A DNA stretch of 64,000 nucleotides, taken from NCBI RefSeq assembly GCF_003726095.1, contig NZ_CP026031.1, forward strand, positions 1,054,001 through 1,118,000. Direction: 5' to 3'. Below are positions 26,229-33,875 of the stretch, piece after piece (within the stretch, counting starts at the first letter, position 1; every line of letters starts with the position of its first letter). The translations under genes were made by a program, and so were the position numbers. The notes beneath the pieces were generated by a model. That model had not been told where the DNA came from. It worked only from the letters and a program-made list of their open reading frames with translations, and made no database searches. The DNA is from Niallia circulans (lineage in GTDB: Bacteria; Bacillota; Bacilli; Bacillales; Cytobacillaceae).

Positions 26229-26726
26229 ATGATTTTAGATAAGACAAAAAAAGTATTATTTTTGATGGATGTTAGAGATGGATTGGAATCAATTATAAAA
26301 GAGGAAACCAATATACAGCCTGAAAACATGCTAACTATAAAATGCTTTGGTCCTGTTATCTCCAATCCTTTTGGAGATATAATGAGGTCAATTATTATTG
26401 CTGTCTTTCAGGAAAAAGTAGAAGAAATTTTTGTTGTCGGAACAAGCAGTGAGGCCGATCGTTTTATTTCGATAGATGGACAATTTAAGTCAAGAATACA
26501 GACATTGGATTATCTGTTTCAAAATAGCATGCCTGAATTTACTGGTGAAACGATTAATGAATGGCTAAATGGAAAACAAAATACTGGTGACAATATCAAA
26601 AATTGTGTTAAGATGATTTGTCATCATCCATTAGTGCCACCAACGGTAAAAGTGCGAGGTTTACTGATTAATAATCAAGATGGAAAGTCTTCTGTTGTGG
26701 AAATAAATACAAATAAAACAGCTTAA
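26229..26726 (+). CDS. Beta-carbonic-anhydrase-like protein without zinc ligands
   Basis: 165 residues from the ATG at 26229 (AAAGGAGGGTTCGAG upstream). It aligns by eye with short beta-carbonic anhydrases: VLFLMDVRDGLESII for VLTCMDTRL, GPVISNPFGDIMRSIIIAVF for GAVISHPFGSIMRSI, VVGTSSEADRF for VIGHHDCGM, and ICHHPLVPPTVKVRGLLIN for the C-terminus. All three protein zinc ligands are changed (Cys to Leu, His to Thr, Cys to Glu), while the Asp-Arg pair is kept. Carbonic anhydrase activity is therefore unlikely. It starts 13 bases after dabA, so a structural or regulatory part in the DAB complex is the best guess. It may correspond to YbcF of B. subtilis. Confidence 0.75.
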   Translation: MILDKTKKVLFLMDVRDGLESIIKEETNIQPENMLTIKCFGPVISNPFGDIMRSIIIAVFQEKVEEIFVVGTSSEADRFISIDGQFKSRIQTLDYLFQNSMPEFTGETINEWLNGKQNTGDNIKNCVKMICHHPLVPPTVKVRGLLINNQDGKSSVVEINTNKTA

Positions 26727-26912
26727 AAATGTTGAAATATGCTAATGCTGATGGTGTTGCAAATCAGAATGGTATATATTCATTTCTATATAAGAGGTTT
26801 TAATCGATTTGTATTAATTTTAATAATAAAGGATGTTCAAGTGTTAAATCATCTTAGATGGCAAATATAGAAAAATTAGTTTTTATCTGTTTAATAGGGG
26901 ATGCATAATAAA

Positions 26913-27278
26913 ATGAAATTAACAAAAGGTGCTTGTGAAGCGGAAATAAGTAAAGCAATAACACAATGGGAAAAGGATTTCCTTGGTCGGGGATCCTTAT
27001 CTGTTAAAACAGATATATTACGCGACATGATCATAGTGAATTTGCAGGGCATTCTAACCCCAGCGGAATATACGGTGTGTGAAACAAAAGAAGGACTATT
27101 AACCATTAAGAAAACACGCTCCGAATTAGTGGAATCAGGTGTTGAAGAACTAAAAAAATGTATATTAACCATTACGGGAGAGGAAGTAAAAAGCTTTCAT
27201 ACAGACTTAAGCTCTCGCACAGGTGAACGAGTGATGGTATTTAAATTATATAATAATGTTGAAAATCTCTTTGCGTAA
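26913..27278 (+). CDS. mpsC: MpsC/DUF2294 protein of the membrane-potential-generating system
   Basis: 121 residues; ATG at 26913 follows AATAGGGGATGCATAATAAA. The N-terminus CEAEISKAITQWEKDFLGRGSLSVKTDILRDMIIVNLQGILTPAEYTV is the DUF2294 signature, and the C-terminus SFHTDLSSRTGERVMVF is also typical. In Staphylococcus the third gene of the mpsABC operon belongs to this family, so a complete mps set is present. It is separated from the carbonic-anhydrase-like gene by 186 bases without a clear terminator. Confidence 0.87.
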   Translation: MKLTKGACEAEISKAITQWEKDFLGRGSLSVKTDILRDMIIVNLQGILTPAEYTVCETKEGLLTIKKTRSELVESGVEELKKCILTITGEEVKSFHTDLSSRTGERVMVFKLYNNVENLFA

Positions 27279-27361
27279 AAGGTTATTATCAATTTTTTTA
27301 GAAGAAAATAAAGACATTTAATCAGTCTGCGCATAACTTCTACTTATCTTCTTTCATAAGA

Positions 27362-27392
27362 AGAATAAAAACCCGAATTGGGTTTTTATTCT
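27362..27392. terminator. Bidirectional terminator
   Basis: AGAATAAAAACCC (27362-27374) and GGGTTTTTATTCT (27380-27392) form a perfect 13-bp stem with a 5-base loop and T/A tails on both strands. It separates mpsC from the convergent XRE gene. Confidence 0.85.
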
Positions 27393-27406
27393 TTTTAACT
27401 GCCTCA

Positions 27407-27610
27407 TTATTTTATAACAGTGTCGTATATAAAAAGGTCGTCTACCGTTGTAGCCAATGCAACGGCTAAGCTAAATGCTAATTGTAAAGTGGGATCATAT
27501 TTATCATTTTCAATTGCATTTATCGTTTGTCTTGTCACATTACATAGTTTTGCTAATTCTTCTTGAGATAATTTTGCCGATTTTCTTAATTCTCTAATAC
27601 GATTTTTCAT
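27407..27610 (-). CDS. XRE family transcriptional regulator
   Basis: 67 residues, a single Cro/C1 HTH (IRELRKSAKLSQEELAKLCNVTRQTINAIENDKYDPTLQLAFSLAVAL) with a short tail VDDLFIY, the common YgzD/BH0655-like form. Its ATG follows the upstream gene's stop directly (TAAATG), with GGTGG inside the preceding codons as ribosome binding site. It probably represses its own two-gene operon through the palindrome at 27930-27959. Confidence 0.9.
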   Translation of the reverse strand: MKNRIRELRKSAKLSQEELAKLCNVTRQTINAIENDKYDPTLQLAFSLAVALATTVDDLFIYDTVIK

Positions 27611-27916
27611 TTATCCACCATATTTCCTCTTAGATAATAATAATGAAATTAAATATATAACTGAAATTGTAACAAGAAAACTAAATGGTTTCATCCCCTC
27701 ATAATGGCTGTTCGTCCAAGTTGTTACATAGATAGACTCCATAATCTCTAACAATAAAATCCCGATTACAACTACAAAGGTGTATGATTGTGCTCTCATT
27801 TTAATGTAATTTGCTCTTTCATCTCCTAATTTTGGTAATGACACAAGATTCGTTACAATTAATAGAATACATATCGCTAAAATAATAAGTAATAAAGCAA
27901 CTATCCAATTCATCAT
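27611..27916 (-). CDS. Three-helix membrane protein paired with XRE regulator
   Basis: 101 residues with three membrane segments (about 2-25, 48-66 and 80-94) and a polar loop LPKLGDERANYIKMRAQSY. AAAGGAGATTGA precedes two adjacent ATGs. The GDERxxxI motif followed by two helices is seen in DUF2178-like proteins that are encoded with the same type of HTH regulator. It may sense a membrane signal or be the regulated product; this is not resolvable here. Confidence 0.75.
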   Translation of the reverse strand: MMNWIVALLLIILAICILLIVTNLVSLPKLGDERANYIKMRAQSYTFVVVIGILLLEIMESIYVTTWTNSHYEGMKPFSFLVTISVIYLISLLLSKRKYGG

Positions 27917-27929
27917 TCAATCTCCTTTA

Positions 27930-27959
27930 TTAAAATGTAAAAAGTATTTTACATTTTAA
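27930..27959. promoter_or_regulatory. Perfect palindromic operator of the XRE/membrane operon
   Basis: TTAAAATGTAAAA (27930-27942) and TTTTACATTTTAA (27947-27959) form a 13-bp perfect inverted repeat around four bases, just upstream of the ribosome binding site of the minus-strand operon. Another half-site, TTTTTACATTTTTG, lies about 35 bases further upstream (near 27992). Autorepression by the XRE protein is the likely use. Confidence 0.7.
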
Positions 27960-28416
27960 TTTTATCATGAGTTTAATATATGTCAAATTGTTTTTACATT
28001 TTTGTTTGTGACAAATTGAAATAATCATGCAACGAAACAATAGAAATTGAAAGGAAAGTAAGCTCAAGTGGGGGAATGACAGTTACCTCTAGTTTTTCTG
28101 CAACGTCCATGCACCCCTAGTTTGCAGTCAAAGTTAAATAAATAGATCCTCATAGTGTACATTTTGATAATTTTCCATTGATTTTAATAAGCTACATTAA
28201 GCAAGTATCATCCCTTTTTCCTCCTTTGCATAGTGACATGATAAATATATGATTATCTCTAGCTAGATGTATCTTTTGTTTATAAATAATTCAATAGTTG
28301 GAATATTATGTTATTATTGATATAGAAAGATAATAATAAAGTCTATTTCGGATAGAAACTAAAGAGGTTGTTAGGTAAAAGTATAGGTTGATGAATCAAT
28401 GGGGGTGGTCAAAGTA
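27960..28416. other. Intergenic region without recognised gene
   Basis: About 450 bases between the divergent XRE operon and the DUF6241 gene. Apart from the extra half-site near 27992 and AT-rich stretches suited to promoters (for example around 28300-28340), no coding frame, terminator or RNA signature is apparent. Confidence 0.4.
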
Positions 28417-28956
28417 GTGGAATCAGAAAAGCGAAAAAAGAAACGTAGTAAATGGGTGAATTATTCAATCGGAGTTGTTGTATTACTAGCAATTATGGGG
28501 GGATCTCTTGTTATATATAAGCATTTTATAGTAAAAACAAATAATGATTCCTTTGTGGCAGAAACTAAAGAAGGAGAGATTCTTGATGAAACAGGGAAGG
28601 AGAGCATTGATTATTCTTATTGGAACGAAGATCGGGCAATATCAACTCTGCATAAAATGACACACCAAAAAGTGTACGCATCCGATAAGTGGGGCGCAGT
28701 GCAAATGACAAATGATAGAGTAAATCGGCTTTATGAAATTGTAAAAAACAGTAGTTTTTCCAATAAAGATAACCTCTTAGGGATTCTGGAAAAATGGAAG
28801 GTTGGAGACTTTAGCACGGTTGATAAAGATCATAATTATTTTTGGAAATATCAAGGTGGAAACGTTGGGGAAGCAACTGGCATTATGACTGCAGAGGATG
28901 AACAAAGTTTCATAGAAAGTACATTCAAACAGACTCAAAATGATGCCGAGGAATGA
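28417..28956 (+). CDS. DUF6241 membrane-anchored protein
   Basis: 179 residues from GTG at 28417, which fits the GGGGGTGG site; an ATG at 28399 would start before that site. A basic N-terminus (KRKKKRSKW) leads into one membrane helix (about 18-38). The outside domain has the DUF6241 pattern DYSYWNEDRAISTLHKMTHQKVYASDKWGAVQMTNDRVNRLYEIV. Such proteins are found singly in Bacillaceae, with unknown function. Gene order with the next two frames suggests a small operon. Confidence 0.75.
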   Translation: MESEKRKKKRSKWVNYSIGVVVLLAIMGGSLVIYKHFIVKTNNDSFVAETKEGEILDETGKESIDYSYWNEDRAISTLHKMTHQKVYASDKWGAVQMTNDRVNRLYEIVKNSSFSNKDNLLGILEKWKVGDFSTVDKDHNYFWKYQGGNVGEATGIMTAEDEQSFIESTFKQTQNDAEE

Positions 28957-28995
28957 GTTCCTCGTTTAAAGATGCCAAATGAAAGGATCCAATAA

Positions 28996-29403
28996 ATGAA
29001 AAGGATAATAGTTCCAACTGTTTTTATACTAGGAGTAATCGGAATTCTCGTTCTTTTTCTGCCACGAGAGGGTTTTGATATAGAAATCGAAAATCAAGCA
29101 AACAAGGATATATCCGGTTTGTATTTGACCTATGAAAATATTAAAAAAGATATTGAAATTCCAACCATTATGGCAGGAGAAAAAGAAGAATTTCAGGTGA
29201 GTGTAAAAGATAATTCTTCCGATAACTTTGAAGAAGCAGCATTAAAACTAGTCTATGAAGACAATGAAGGGAATCAACAAACAGAGTATATTATTGGTTA
29301 TTTTGAAAAGGGGTATTATGGAGAAGCTAAAATTAATATCTTATCTGTTGATGAAAAAGGGAAGCTAGAAATAGAAGTAACTGAAAATACAAAATTATTT
29401 TAA
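28996..29403 (+). CDS. Membrane-anchored extracellular hypothetical protein
   Basis: 135 residues: an N-terminal hydrophobic anchor (IIVPTVFILGVIGILVLFLP) and a beta-rich, acidic outer domain (FDIEIENQANKDISGLYLTY onward) that reads like an immunoglobulin-like fold. GAAAGGATCCAATAA precedes the ATG. It has no cysteine for a lipid anchor and no recognised family. It lies 39 bases after the DUF6241 gene and 22 before the DUF1835 gene. Confidence 0.6.
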   Translation: MKRIIVPTVFILGVIGILVLFLPREGFDIEIENQANKDISGLYLTYENIKKDIEIPTIMAGEKEEFQVSVKDNSSDNFEEAALKLVYEDNEGNQQTEYIIGYFEKGYYGEAKINILSVDEKGKLEIEVTENTKLF

Positions 29404-29425
29404 CAAGTCAAAAGGGTGAAAAATT

Positions 29426-30466
29426 ATGATTCATAAATTAAAAGAATACGTAGAGAATGCAAGTGAAGAAGAAGTAAGGTCATTGTTATTTCTTATTCTG
29501 CTACAAATAAGTGTGGAAGAACAGCCAGATGAGGAACTTGCGAAAAATCTAAGAAAAACTTATCAAGATTATTTACAAACTAAAATTGATCAACTAAAGC
29601 TTGAAAATAAAAAGGATTATAAGGTCGTACACATTGTTTTTGGTGAATCTGCTGCTGGTAGTTTAAGAATGGCACTTAAAGAAATGGGAGTGCAAGAAGA
29701 GGAAAAGGTTATCTATTTTTCAGATGATTTTTCCTTTGGACCATTATGGAAGATAGAGGAGGAAATAGGATTCGCACTTAGGCATAAATGGTTAATAAAC
29801 CATATTAATTATGATGATGAGTATTTATTTAGCTATAAGAGAAAATTCCATAAAACAATTTTAGAAGTAAAGAATATCAAAGAACAGGCGCATATCATCA
29901 TTTGGGCAGGTGAAAATGCTAATGAACAAACGGCACAACGCTTTGTTCTTTCTTTATTACAACATAAAACGAATGATATTTTCTTAATTAACCCCTTGGA
30001 ATACAATAAAGAGATAGCTTCCAAATCGGATGCAGAGGTCCATGCAATACATACTGGCGAGTTTACATCTGAGGAGTTACAAGTCATTTATCAAAAAAAT
30101 AACTGGAAACAGCCACTTACAAAGAGTGCACGATTAAAGTACATCAATGAGTGGAAGAAGATATCCCAACAGAATAAAAATTTAAGAATCTGGGCGGATA
30201 AGAAAATTGATAGTGTTGGCGAAGACTATTACGATAATTATATAATAAAAACAGCTAAATTATTACATAAAGAACAGAATAATGCAGATTTTATAAAATC
30301 TGCGCGGCTAATAGGAGAGATTATTGGAAATCTCAATCAAAGGATCGGAGATATTTACTTCGAATATCGATTAATCCGATTAGTATTAAAAGGGATATTT
30401 GAACTAGAAGGGGTTCCTAAAGCTATGCGGTATTACAGTGTTAAGCTGCAAGAAGGTTATAGGTAG
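29426..30466 (+). CDS. DUF1835 (and DUF3658) domain protein
   Basis: 346 residues. After a helical N-terminal part, residues about 65-190 match DUF1835 (VHIVFGESAAGSLRMAL, then VIYFSDDFSFGPLWKI, and IIIWAGENANEQTAQRFVLSLL), and the C-terminal part has the DUF3658 layout ending in GDIYFEYRLIRLVLKGIFELEG. Function unknown in the family; the domain resembles a Rossmann-like nucleotide fold. CAAAAGGGTGAAAAATT precedes the ATG. Confidence 0.85.
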   Translation: MIHKLKEYVENASEEEVRSLLFLILLQISVEEQPDEELAKNLRKTYQDYLQTKIDQLKLENKKDYKVVHIVFGESAAGSLRMALKEMGVQEEEKVIYFSDDFSFGPLWKIEEEIGFALRHKWLINHINYDDEYLFSYKRKFHKTILEVKNIKEQAHIIIWAGENANEQTAQRFVLSLLQHKTNDIFLINPLEYNKEIASKSDAEVHAIHTGEFTSEELQVIYQKNNWKQPLTKSARLKYINEWKKISQQNKNLRIWADKKIDSVGEDYYDNYIIKTAKLLHKEQNNADFIKSARLIGEIIGNLNQRIGDIYFEYRLIRLVLKGIFELEGVPKAMRYYSVKLQEGYR

Positions 30467-30508
30467 TAAAATCTTTCATATTGTCAATTAACATAAGGAG
30501 AATATCTT

Positions 30509-30844
30509 ATGATAGAGAATGAAGAACAAACAGATATTTTTAATTTAGCAATAAAGAAGCTCTGCAAACTTAATAATATTTCTCCAAGGAAACCGAGATT
30601 TGAACTCATTGACAACTTAGTTGTGATAAATAATAAAAACCACTTAAAAGATGGCGTAGATTCCGACTGTTTTTTCATATTGAACTGGGTATACCAAATA
30701 ATAGCCTCATTAGGAATAAAGTTTCGTCAACAATTAATGCTCTTTCCGAACTCGAGGAGAGTGGCTAGTATAGCTGTTTCTTTTAAAAAGAAGGATTATG
30801 ATACTTTAAATAGAAATTTAAGGGAAGGAAACATTCCTATTTAA
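30509..30844 (+). CDS. Hypothetical protein
   Basis: 111 residues, soluble, basic at the C-terminus (SRRVASIAVSFKKKDYDTLN). ATAAGGAGAATATCTT is a good ribosome binding site before the ATG. It follows the DUF1835 gene by 42 bases. No motif recognised. Confidence 0.55.
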   Translation: MIENEEQTDIFNLAIKKLCKLNNISPRKPRFELIDNLVVINNKNHLKDGVDSDCFFILNWVYQIIASLGIKFRQQLMLFPNSRRVASIAVSFKKKDYDTLNRNLREGNIPI

Positions 30845-30964
30845 TAAAAATATATCCAAACTTAGTGAAACTAAATGCTCCCATAAACGTATGTATAAAT
30901 ATATAAAAAATAACGTTTGAACGGAATTCAAACAACGAAACTAAGTTAGCTGATAGGGGAAAAA

Positions 30965-31135
30965 ATGAATAAAGTTGCAATCTTGATAATCGTTGGCATA
31001 CTACTACTTATGACAGGAATTTACGTATCTGCTTTTCTATCCGCAAATTGGGTAATGATTGGTACAGCACTCACTGTTGTAGGAGGCATTATGACGGGCG
31101 GGAGCTCATACTTCCTAATAAATACAAAAAAATAG
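30965..31135 (+). CDS. Small two-helix membrane protein
   Basis: 56 residues with two hydrophobic segments (VAILIIVGILLLMTGIYV and WVMIGTALTVVGGIM), a short loop and a lysine tail. GATAGGGGAAAAA precedes the ATG. Function unknown. It lies immediately before a tandem-repeat region and a second small membrane protein. Confidence 0.6.
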   Translation: MNKVAILIIVGILLLMTGIYVSAFLSANWVMIGTALTVVGGIMTGGSSYFLINTKK

Positions 31136-31159
31136 CCAGATACCTCAATTCCAGAAGAA

Positions 31160-31233
31160 AATGCCGATTGACAAAGGGGACAAAATGCCTACTAACAAAG
31201 GGGACAAAAATGCCTACTAACAAAGGGAATAAA
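31160..31233 (+). repeat. Three tandem copies of a 24/25-bp unit carrying ribosome binding site and ATG
   Basis: Copies lie at 31160-31183, 31184-31208 and 31209-31233. Each has the form AATGCC(G/T)A-(TTG/CTA)-ACAAAGGG(G/A)A-AA. Every unit supplies an AAAGGGG site for the ATG of the next, so three candidate starts (31161, 31185, 31210) are stacked. The 24-base and 25-base spacings put only the third ATG in frame with the following membrane protein. Confidence 0.8.
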
Positions 31234-31419
31234 CATCCCAAATTGGAAAACTATTTAATATATGGAATGATTTTTGGATTATTAGCTGGTTCTTTATTAG
31301 GTACATTTGCAATGATTTCAGGGCATGTATTTATAGCAATAGGCAGCTACGGAGCAGGAGCTGCTTTAGGAATGCTGGTAGGTACCTTATTATATACCAT
31401 TAAAAAAGGGCGTAGCTAA
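31210..31419 (+). CDS. Small two-helix membrane protein behind tandem start repeats
   Basis: 69 residues starting at the last ATG of the repeat block (AAAGGGGACAAAA upstream). Two glycine-rich membrane helices follow: YGMIFGLLAGSLLGTFAMI and GAGAALGMLVGTLLYTI. The N-terminal MPTNKGNKHPK comes from the repeat itself. Glycine-zipper-like spacing in the helices may allow oligomerisation. The frame stays open upstream to 31048, but without a ribosome binding site. Confidence 0.65.
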   Translation: MPTNKGNKHPKLENYLIYGMIFGLLAGSLLGTFAMISGHVFIAIGSYGAGAALGMLVGTLLYTIKKGRS

Positions 31420-31530
31420 ATAAAATTTATATTCACTGGAAGAGAAAGCAATTATTCCAATTAGAAATAAGTTTTCTCATCAATTCTTAGATAACTATTG
31501 AATATTTGTAAATTAACGGAGGTAACTTTA

Positions 31531-31989
31531 GTGGAAGATTGTTTAATATGCAATCGGATAGAAATGATTAAAAAAGGAACCAATAAGTATTTCGTCAAAG
31601 AACTGGAAACAGGTTATATCGTTATTGGTGATCATCAATATTTTAAGGGCTATACATTATTCCTTTGTAAAGAACATAAAAATGAGTTGCATGAGTTGGA
31701 TAGTGATTTTAAAGAAAAGTTTCTTGTCGAAATGAGTAGGGTATCAGAAGCAGTATATAAAGCATTTAAGCCTATCAAATTAAATTATGAGCTTTTAGGA
31801 AATGGTGATTCTCACATGCACTGGCACATATTCCCAAGGAGCGAACAAGAACCTAATCCAACCCACCCAGTATGGTGGACACCTAGAGACCAAATGTATG
31901 CTGAGAATGTGAAACCAAATGCTGAAGAACTATCTGCAATGAAAAAATTATTAGTAAGTGAATTAGATAAGATAATGACGTCATACTAA
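31531..31989 (+). CDS. HIT family hydrolase
   Basis: 152 residues from GTG at 31531 with AACGGAGGTAACTTTA upstream. The N-terminal CLICNRIEMI is the HIT family zinc-type start, and the catalytic triad is seen as HMHWHIFPR (about 103-111). Members of this branch hydrolyse diadenosine polyphosphates or other nucleotidyl phosphates and phosphoramidates. A terminator follows immediately. Substrate not resolved. Confidence 0.85.
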   Translation: MEDCLICNRIEMIKKGTNKYFVKELETGYIVIGDHQYFKGYTLFLCKEHKNELHELDSDFKEKFLVEMSRVSEAVYKAFKPIKLNYELLGNGDSHMHWHIFPRSEQEPNPTHPVWWTPRDQMYAENVKPNAEELSAMKKLLVSELDKIMTSY

Positions 31990-32004
31990 AAACGAAAACC
32001 TGCA

Positions 32005-32038
32005 AAGAGAAATTAGCACACATAATTTCTCTTTTTTG
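32005..32038 (+). terminator. Rho-independent terminator of the HIT gene
   Basis: AGAGAAATTA (32006-32015) pairs perfectly with TAATTTCTCT (32023-32032), followed by TTTTTG. Confidence 0.85.
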
Positions 32039-32193
32039 TTTGGAATAACAAATAGATCTTTCCACTTGAATTTATGATTGAGATATAATCTAAAACCCAT
32101 TTTAGCGTTATCTTCCAATGATCTTCCTTTTATGTTAATCCACTTTCGCAATTTATCATTCAACAAAATCTTCCCTAAAGACAAGTTTCTTTC

Positions 32194-32222
32194 TTGACGT
32201 GGATGCTATTGTGTGACAAAAT
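32194..32222 (+). promoter_or_regulatory. Promoter of the SMR exporter operon
   Basis: TTGACG (32194-32199) and CAAAAT (32217-32222) are 17 bases apart; the -10 box is weak. The operator lies directly downstream. Confidence 0.5.
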
Positions 32223-32223
32223 A

Positions 32224-32245
32224 AACTACCGAACGGTTGGTAGTT
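32224..32245. promoter_or_regulatory. TetR-type operator
   Basis: AACTACC (32224-32230) and GGTAGTT (32239-32245) are perfect inverted arms around CGAACGGTT-like central bases, with a nested ACCGAACGGT. ACCGnnCGGT cores are typical of TetR/QacR-family operators. Placed between promoter and start of the exporter genes, it should be bound by the TetR protein encoded at the end of the operon. Confidence 0.75.
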
Positions 32246-32265
32246 ATATAGGGGAGGTAATTAAT

Positions 32266-32604
32266 TTGAATAAATATTGGATGATGGTTTTTAGTGCTGG
32301 AATCGTCGAGGTGGCATGGGTTTCAGGCTTAAAACATGCATCAAATCTTTGGGAATGGAGTGGAACCATTTTCGCAATTGCTATTAGTTTTTATCTAATG
32401 ATATATACGACAAGATATTTGCCAATTGGAACAGTTTACGCTGTATTTACAGGATTGGGAACTGCTGGAACAGTGATCGCAGAAATAGTTTTATTTAATG
32501 AACCAATTAACATAGCAAAAATAATATTGATGCTTGTATTACTAATTGGGGTAATTGGTTTGAAAATAGTAACAGATGAAGCAGCAAATCAAGAGGAGGC
32601 TTGA
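32266..32604 (+). CDS. Small multidrug resistance (SMR) transporter, YkkC-like subunit
   Basis: 112 residues from TTG at 32266, served by GGGGAGGTAATTAA. It has four membrane helices; helix 1 has the essential glutamate (AGIVEVAWVSGLKHAS, Glu14), followed by YLPIGTVYAVFTGLGTAGTV and VIGLKIVTDE. The EVxWxxGLKxA signature and overall reading are close to B. subtilis YkkC, one half of a heterodimeric exporter linked to guanidinium or cationic drugs. The partner gene starts four bases after its stop. Confidence 0.88.
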   Translation: MNKYWMMVFSAGIVEVAWVSGLKHASNLWEWSGTIFAIAISFYLMIYTTRYLPIGTVYAVFTGLGTAGTVIAEIVLFNEPINIAKIILMLVLLIGVIGLKIVTDEAANQEEA

Positions 32605-32608
32605 ATAG

Positions 32609-32920
32609 ATGGCATGGTTAGCTTTAATTGCAGCAGGTTGTTGTGAGATAATTGGCGTTATAAATATTAAAAGATTAACGATGAAAAAGTGGGATGCTTT
32701 CCTTTATTTAATCATTGGGTTTATGTGCAGCTTTGCCTTGTTATCTTATGCAATGAAAACTATATCAATGGGAACGGCATATGGTGTATGGACAGGAATT
32801 GGTACAGTTGGTTCTGCTCTATTAGGGATGTTTGTATATGGAGAACCAAAGGATGGCAAAAGAATTTTATTTATATCGATGATACTTGTTGCAGCTGTAG
32901 GTTTAAAACTAATCTCGTAA
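32609..32920 (+). CDS. SMR transporter, YkkD-like subunit
   Basis: 103 residues, four helices, essential glutamate in AGCCEIIGVINIKRL (Glu13), then YAMKTISMGTAYGVWTGIGTVGSALLG, the signature second half of the YkkCD pair. The ATG follows AAGAGGAGGCTTGAATAG, overlapping the end of the first subunit. The two should form a heterodimer with opposite topologies. The TetR gene follows 13 bases downstream. Confidence 0.88.
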   Translation: MAWLALIAAGCCEIIGVINIKRLTMKKWDAFLYLIIGFMCSFALLSYAMKTISMGTAYGVWTGIGTVGSALLGMFVYGEPKDGKRILFISMILVAAVGLKLIS

Positions 32921-32933
32921 AGGAGAGAGTCCG

Positions 32934-33512
32934 ATGAAAAAAGAAGAAATAAAAAAAGCGGCAATTAAGTTCTTTTTGCAAAATGGCTTTGAAGGAGCCT
33001 CTCTTTCAGAAATTGCTGAGGAAGCTGGGATAAAGAAAGCTTCTATTTATTCTCATTTTAAAGGGAAAGATGAATTATTTCTTGAAGTATTAAGGGAAGC
33101 AAAAGCAGAAGAGATAAAACGCAAAGCGTATTTTTTTGAAAAAAAAGACAGTCATAATCCCGAAACTTTTCTTTACGAATATTTACTATACACAAAAGAA
33201 TTGTTCCAAGAAAATGAAATGTTGAAGTTTTGGCTAAGAATGGGATTTTTCCCACCCTTACATTTATATGATGTCATCCAAAGAGAGGTTTTTGAAGCAG
33301 AGCAATTTCAAGAAGAACTAATTGGCCAAAAAAGCAGCAAATGGATCAAACATAGCCAAATTCATGTAAAAGATACAAACACTTTTAACCTAGCATTCAC
33401 AGGGATCATCATGGCTATTATGGTAGAAATAGTTTATTTTCATTCGGAAAAAAGAGTAGATGATAAGCTAGAAGCTTTGTGGGAAGTTTTTTGGAAGGGG
33501 GTTTCCAGTTAA
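32934..33512 (+). CDS. TetR/AcrR family repressor of the SMR operon
   Basis: 192 residues. Residues about 3-50 are the TetR HTH (IKKAAIKFFLQNGFEGASLSEIAEEAGIKKASIYSHFKGKDELFLEVL); the rest is the variable ligand domain. It is co-transcribed with both exporter subunits (AAAGGAGAGAGTCCG before the ATG), giving drug-relieved autorepression at the operator 32224-32245. Ligand inferred to be a cationic compound. Confidence 0.9.
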   Translation: MKKEEIKKAAIKFFLQNGFEGASLSEIAEEAGIKKASIYSHFKGKDELFLEVLREAKAEEIKRKAYFFEKKDSHNPETFLYEYLLYTKELFQENEMLKFWLRMGFFPPLHLYDVIQREVFEAEQFQEELIGQKSSKWIKHSQIHVKDTNTFNLAFTGIIMAIMVEIVYFHSEKRVDDKLEALWEVFWKGVSS

Positions 33513-33544
33513 ATAAGAAAGGAGGGGAAATTATTGCAAAAAAA

Positions 33545-33586
33545 CATTATCATGCATATCCCATTAAATGCACGATAATGATTTTT
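33545..33586 (+). terminator. Terminator of the SMR operon
   Basis: CATTATCATGCAT (33545-33557) pairs with ATGCACGATAATG (33568-33580) with one mismatch, followed by ATTTTTGC. Confidence 0.7.
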
Positions 33587-33632
33587 GCTCCATCGAACCA
33601 AAGAATATTGGAGCCAACATGAGATGTGGATT

Positions 33633-33875
33633 TTAAGCCTCACCAAATCCTACTGCGAATGCTAATAATGTAAAAAACACACCTGCTGCCCCATTTAAAA
33701 GCACTCCAAGAATAATATTGCTCCATTTTTTCGAAAAAATAGCAAAGATAATGCCCGAAAGAGATAAAATAGGGAATAGCAAGAAGAAAATTCCTGCGTT
33801 TTTGGTGCTGAGAAATAAGGATAATATAATACAAATACCTACCATAAGTAGCGACAACCATCCATTTTTAGTCAT
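33633..33875 (-). CDS. Small membrane protein, hypothetical
   Basis: 80 residues with three hydrophobic segments (LSLLMVGICIILSLFLS, GIFFLLFPILSLSGIIFAIFS, IILGVLLNGAAGVFFTLLAFAVGF). GGAGTGCTTTAA precedes the ATG. No family recognised. Confidence 0.65.
   Translation of the reverse strand: MTKNGWLSLLMVGICIILSLFLSTKNAGIFFLLFPILSLSGIIFAIFSKKWSNIILGVLLNGAAGVFFTLLAFAVGFGEA

Noticed and set aside
31981..32184. 67-codon minus-strand frame between the HIT gene and the SMR operon
   Set aside because: It runs through the HIT terminator and has no start signal; it may include an old gene remnant but cannot be supported.
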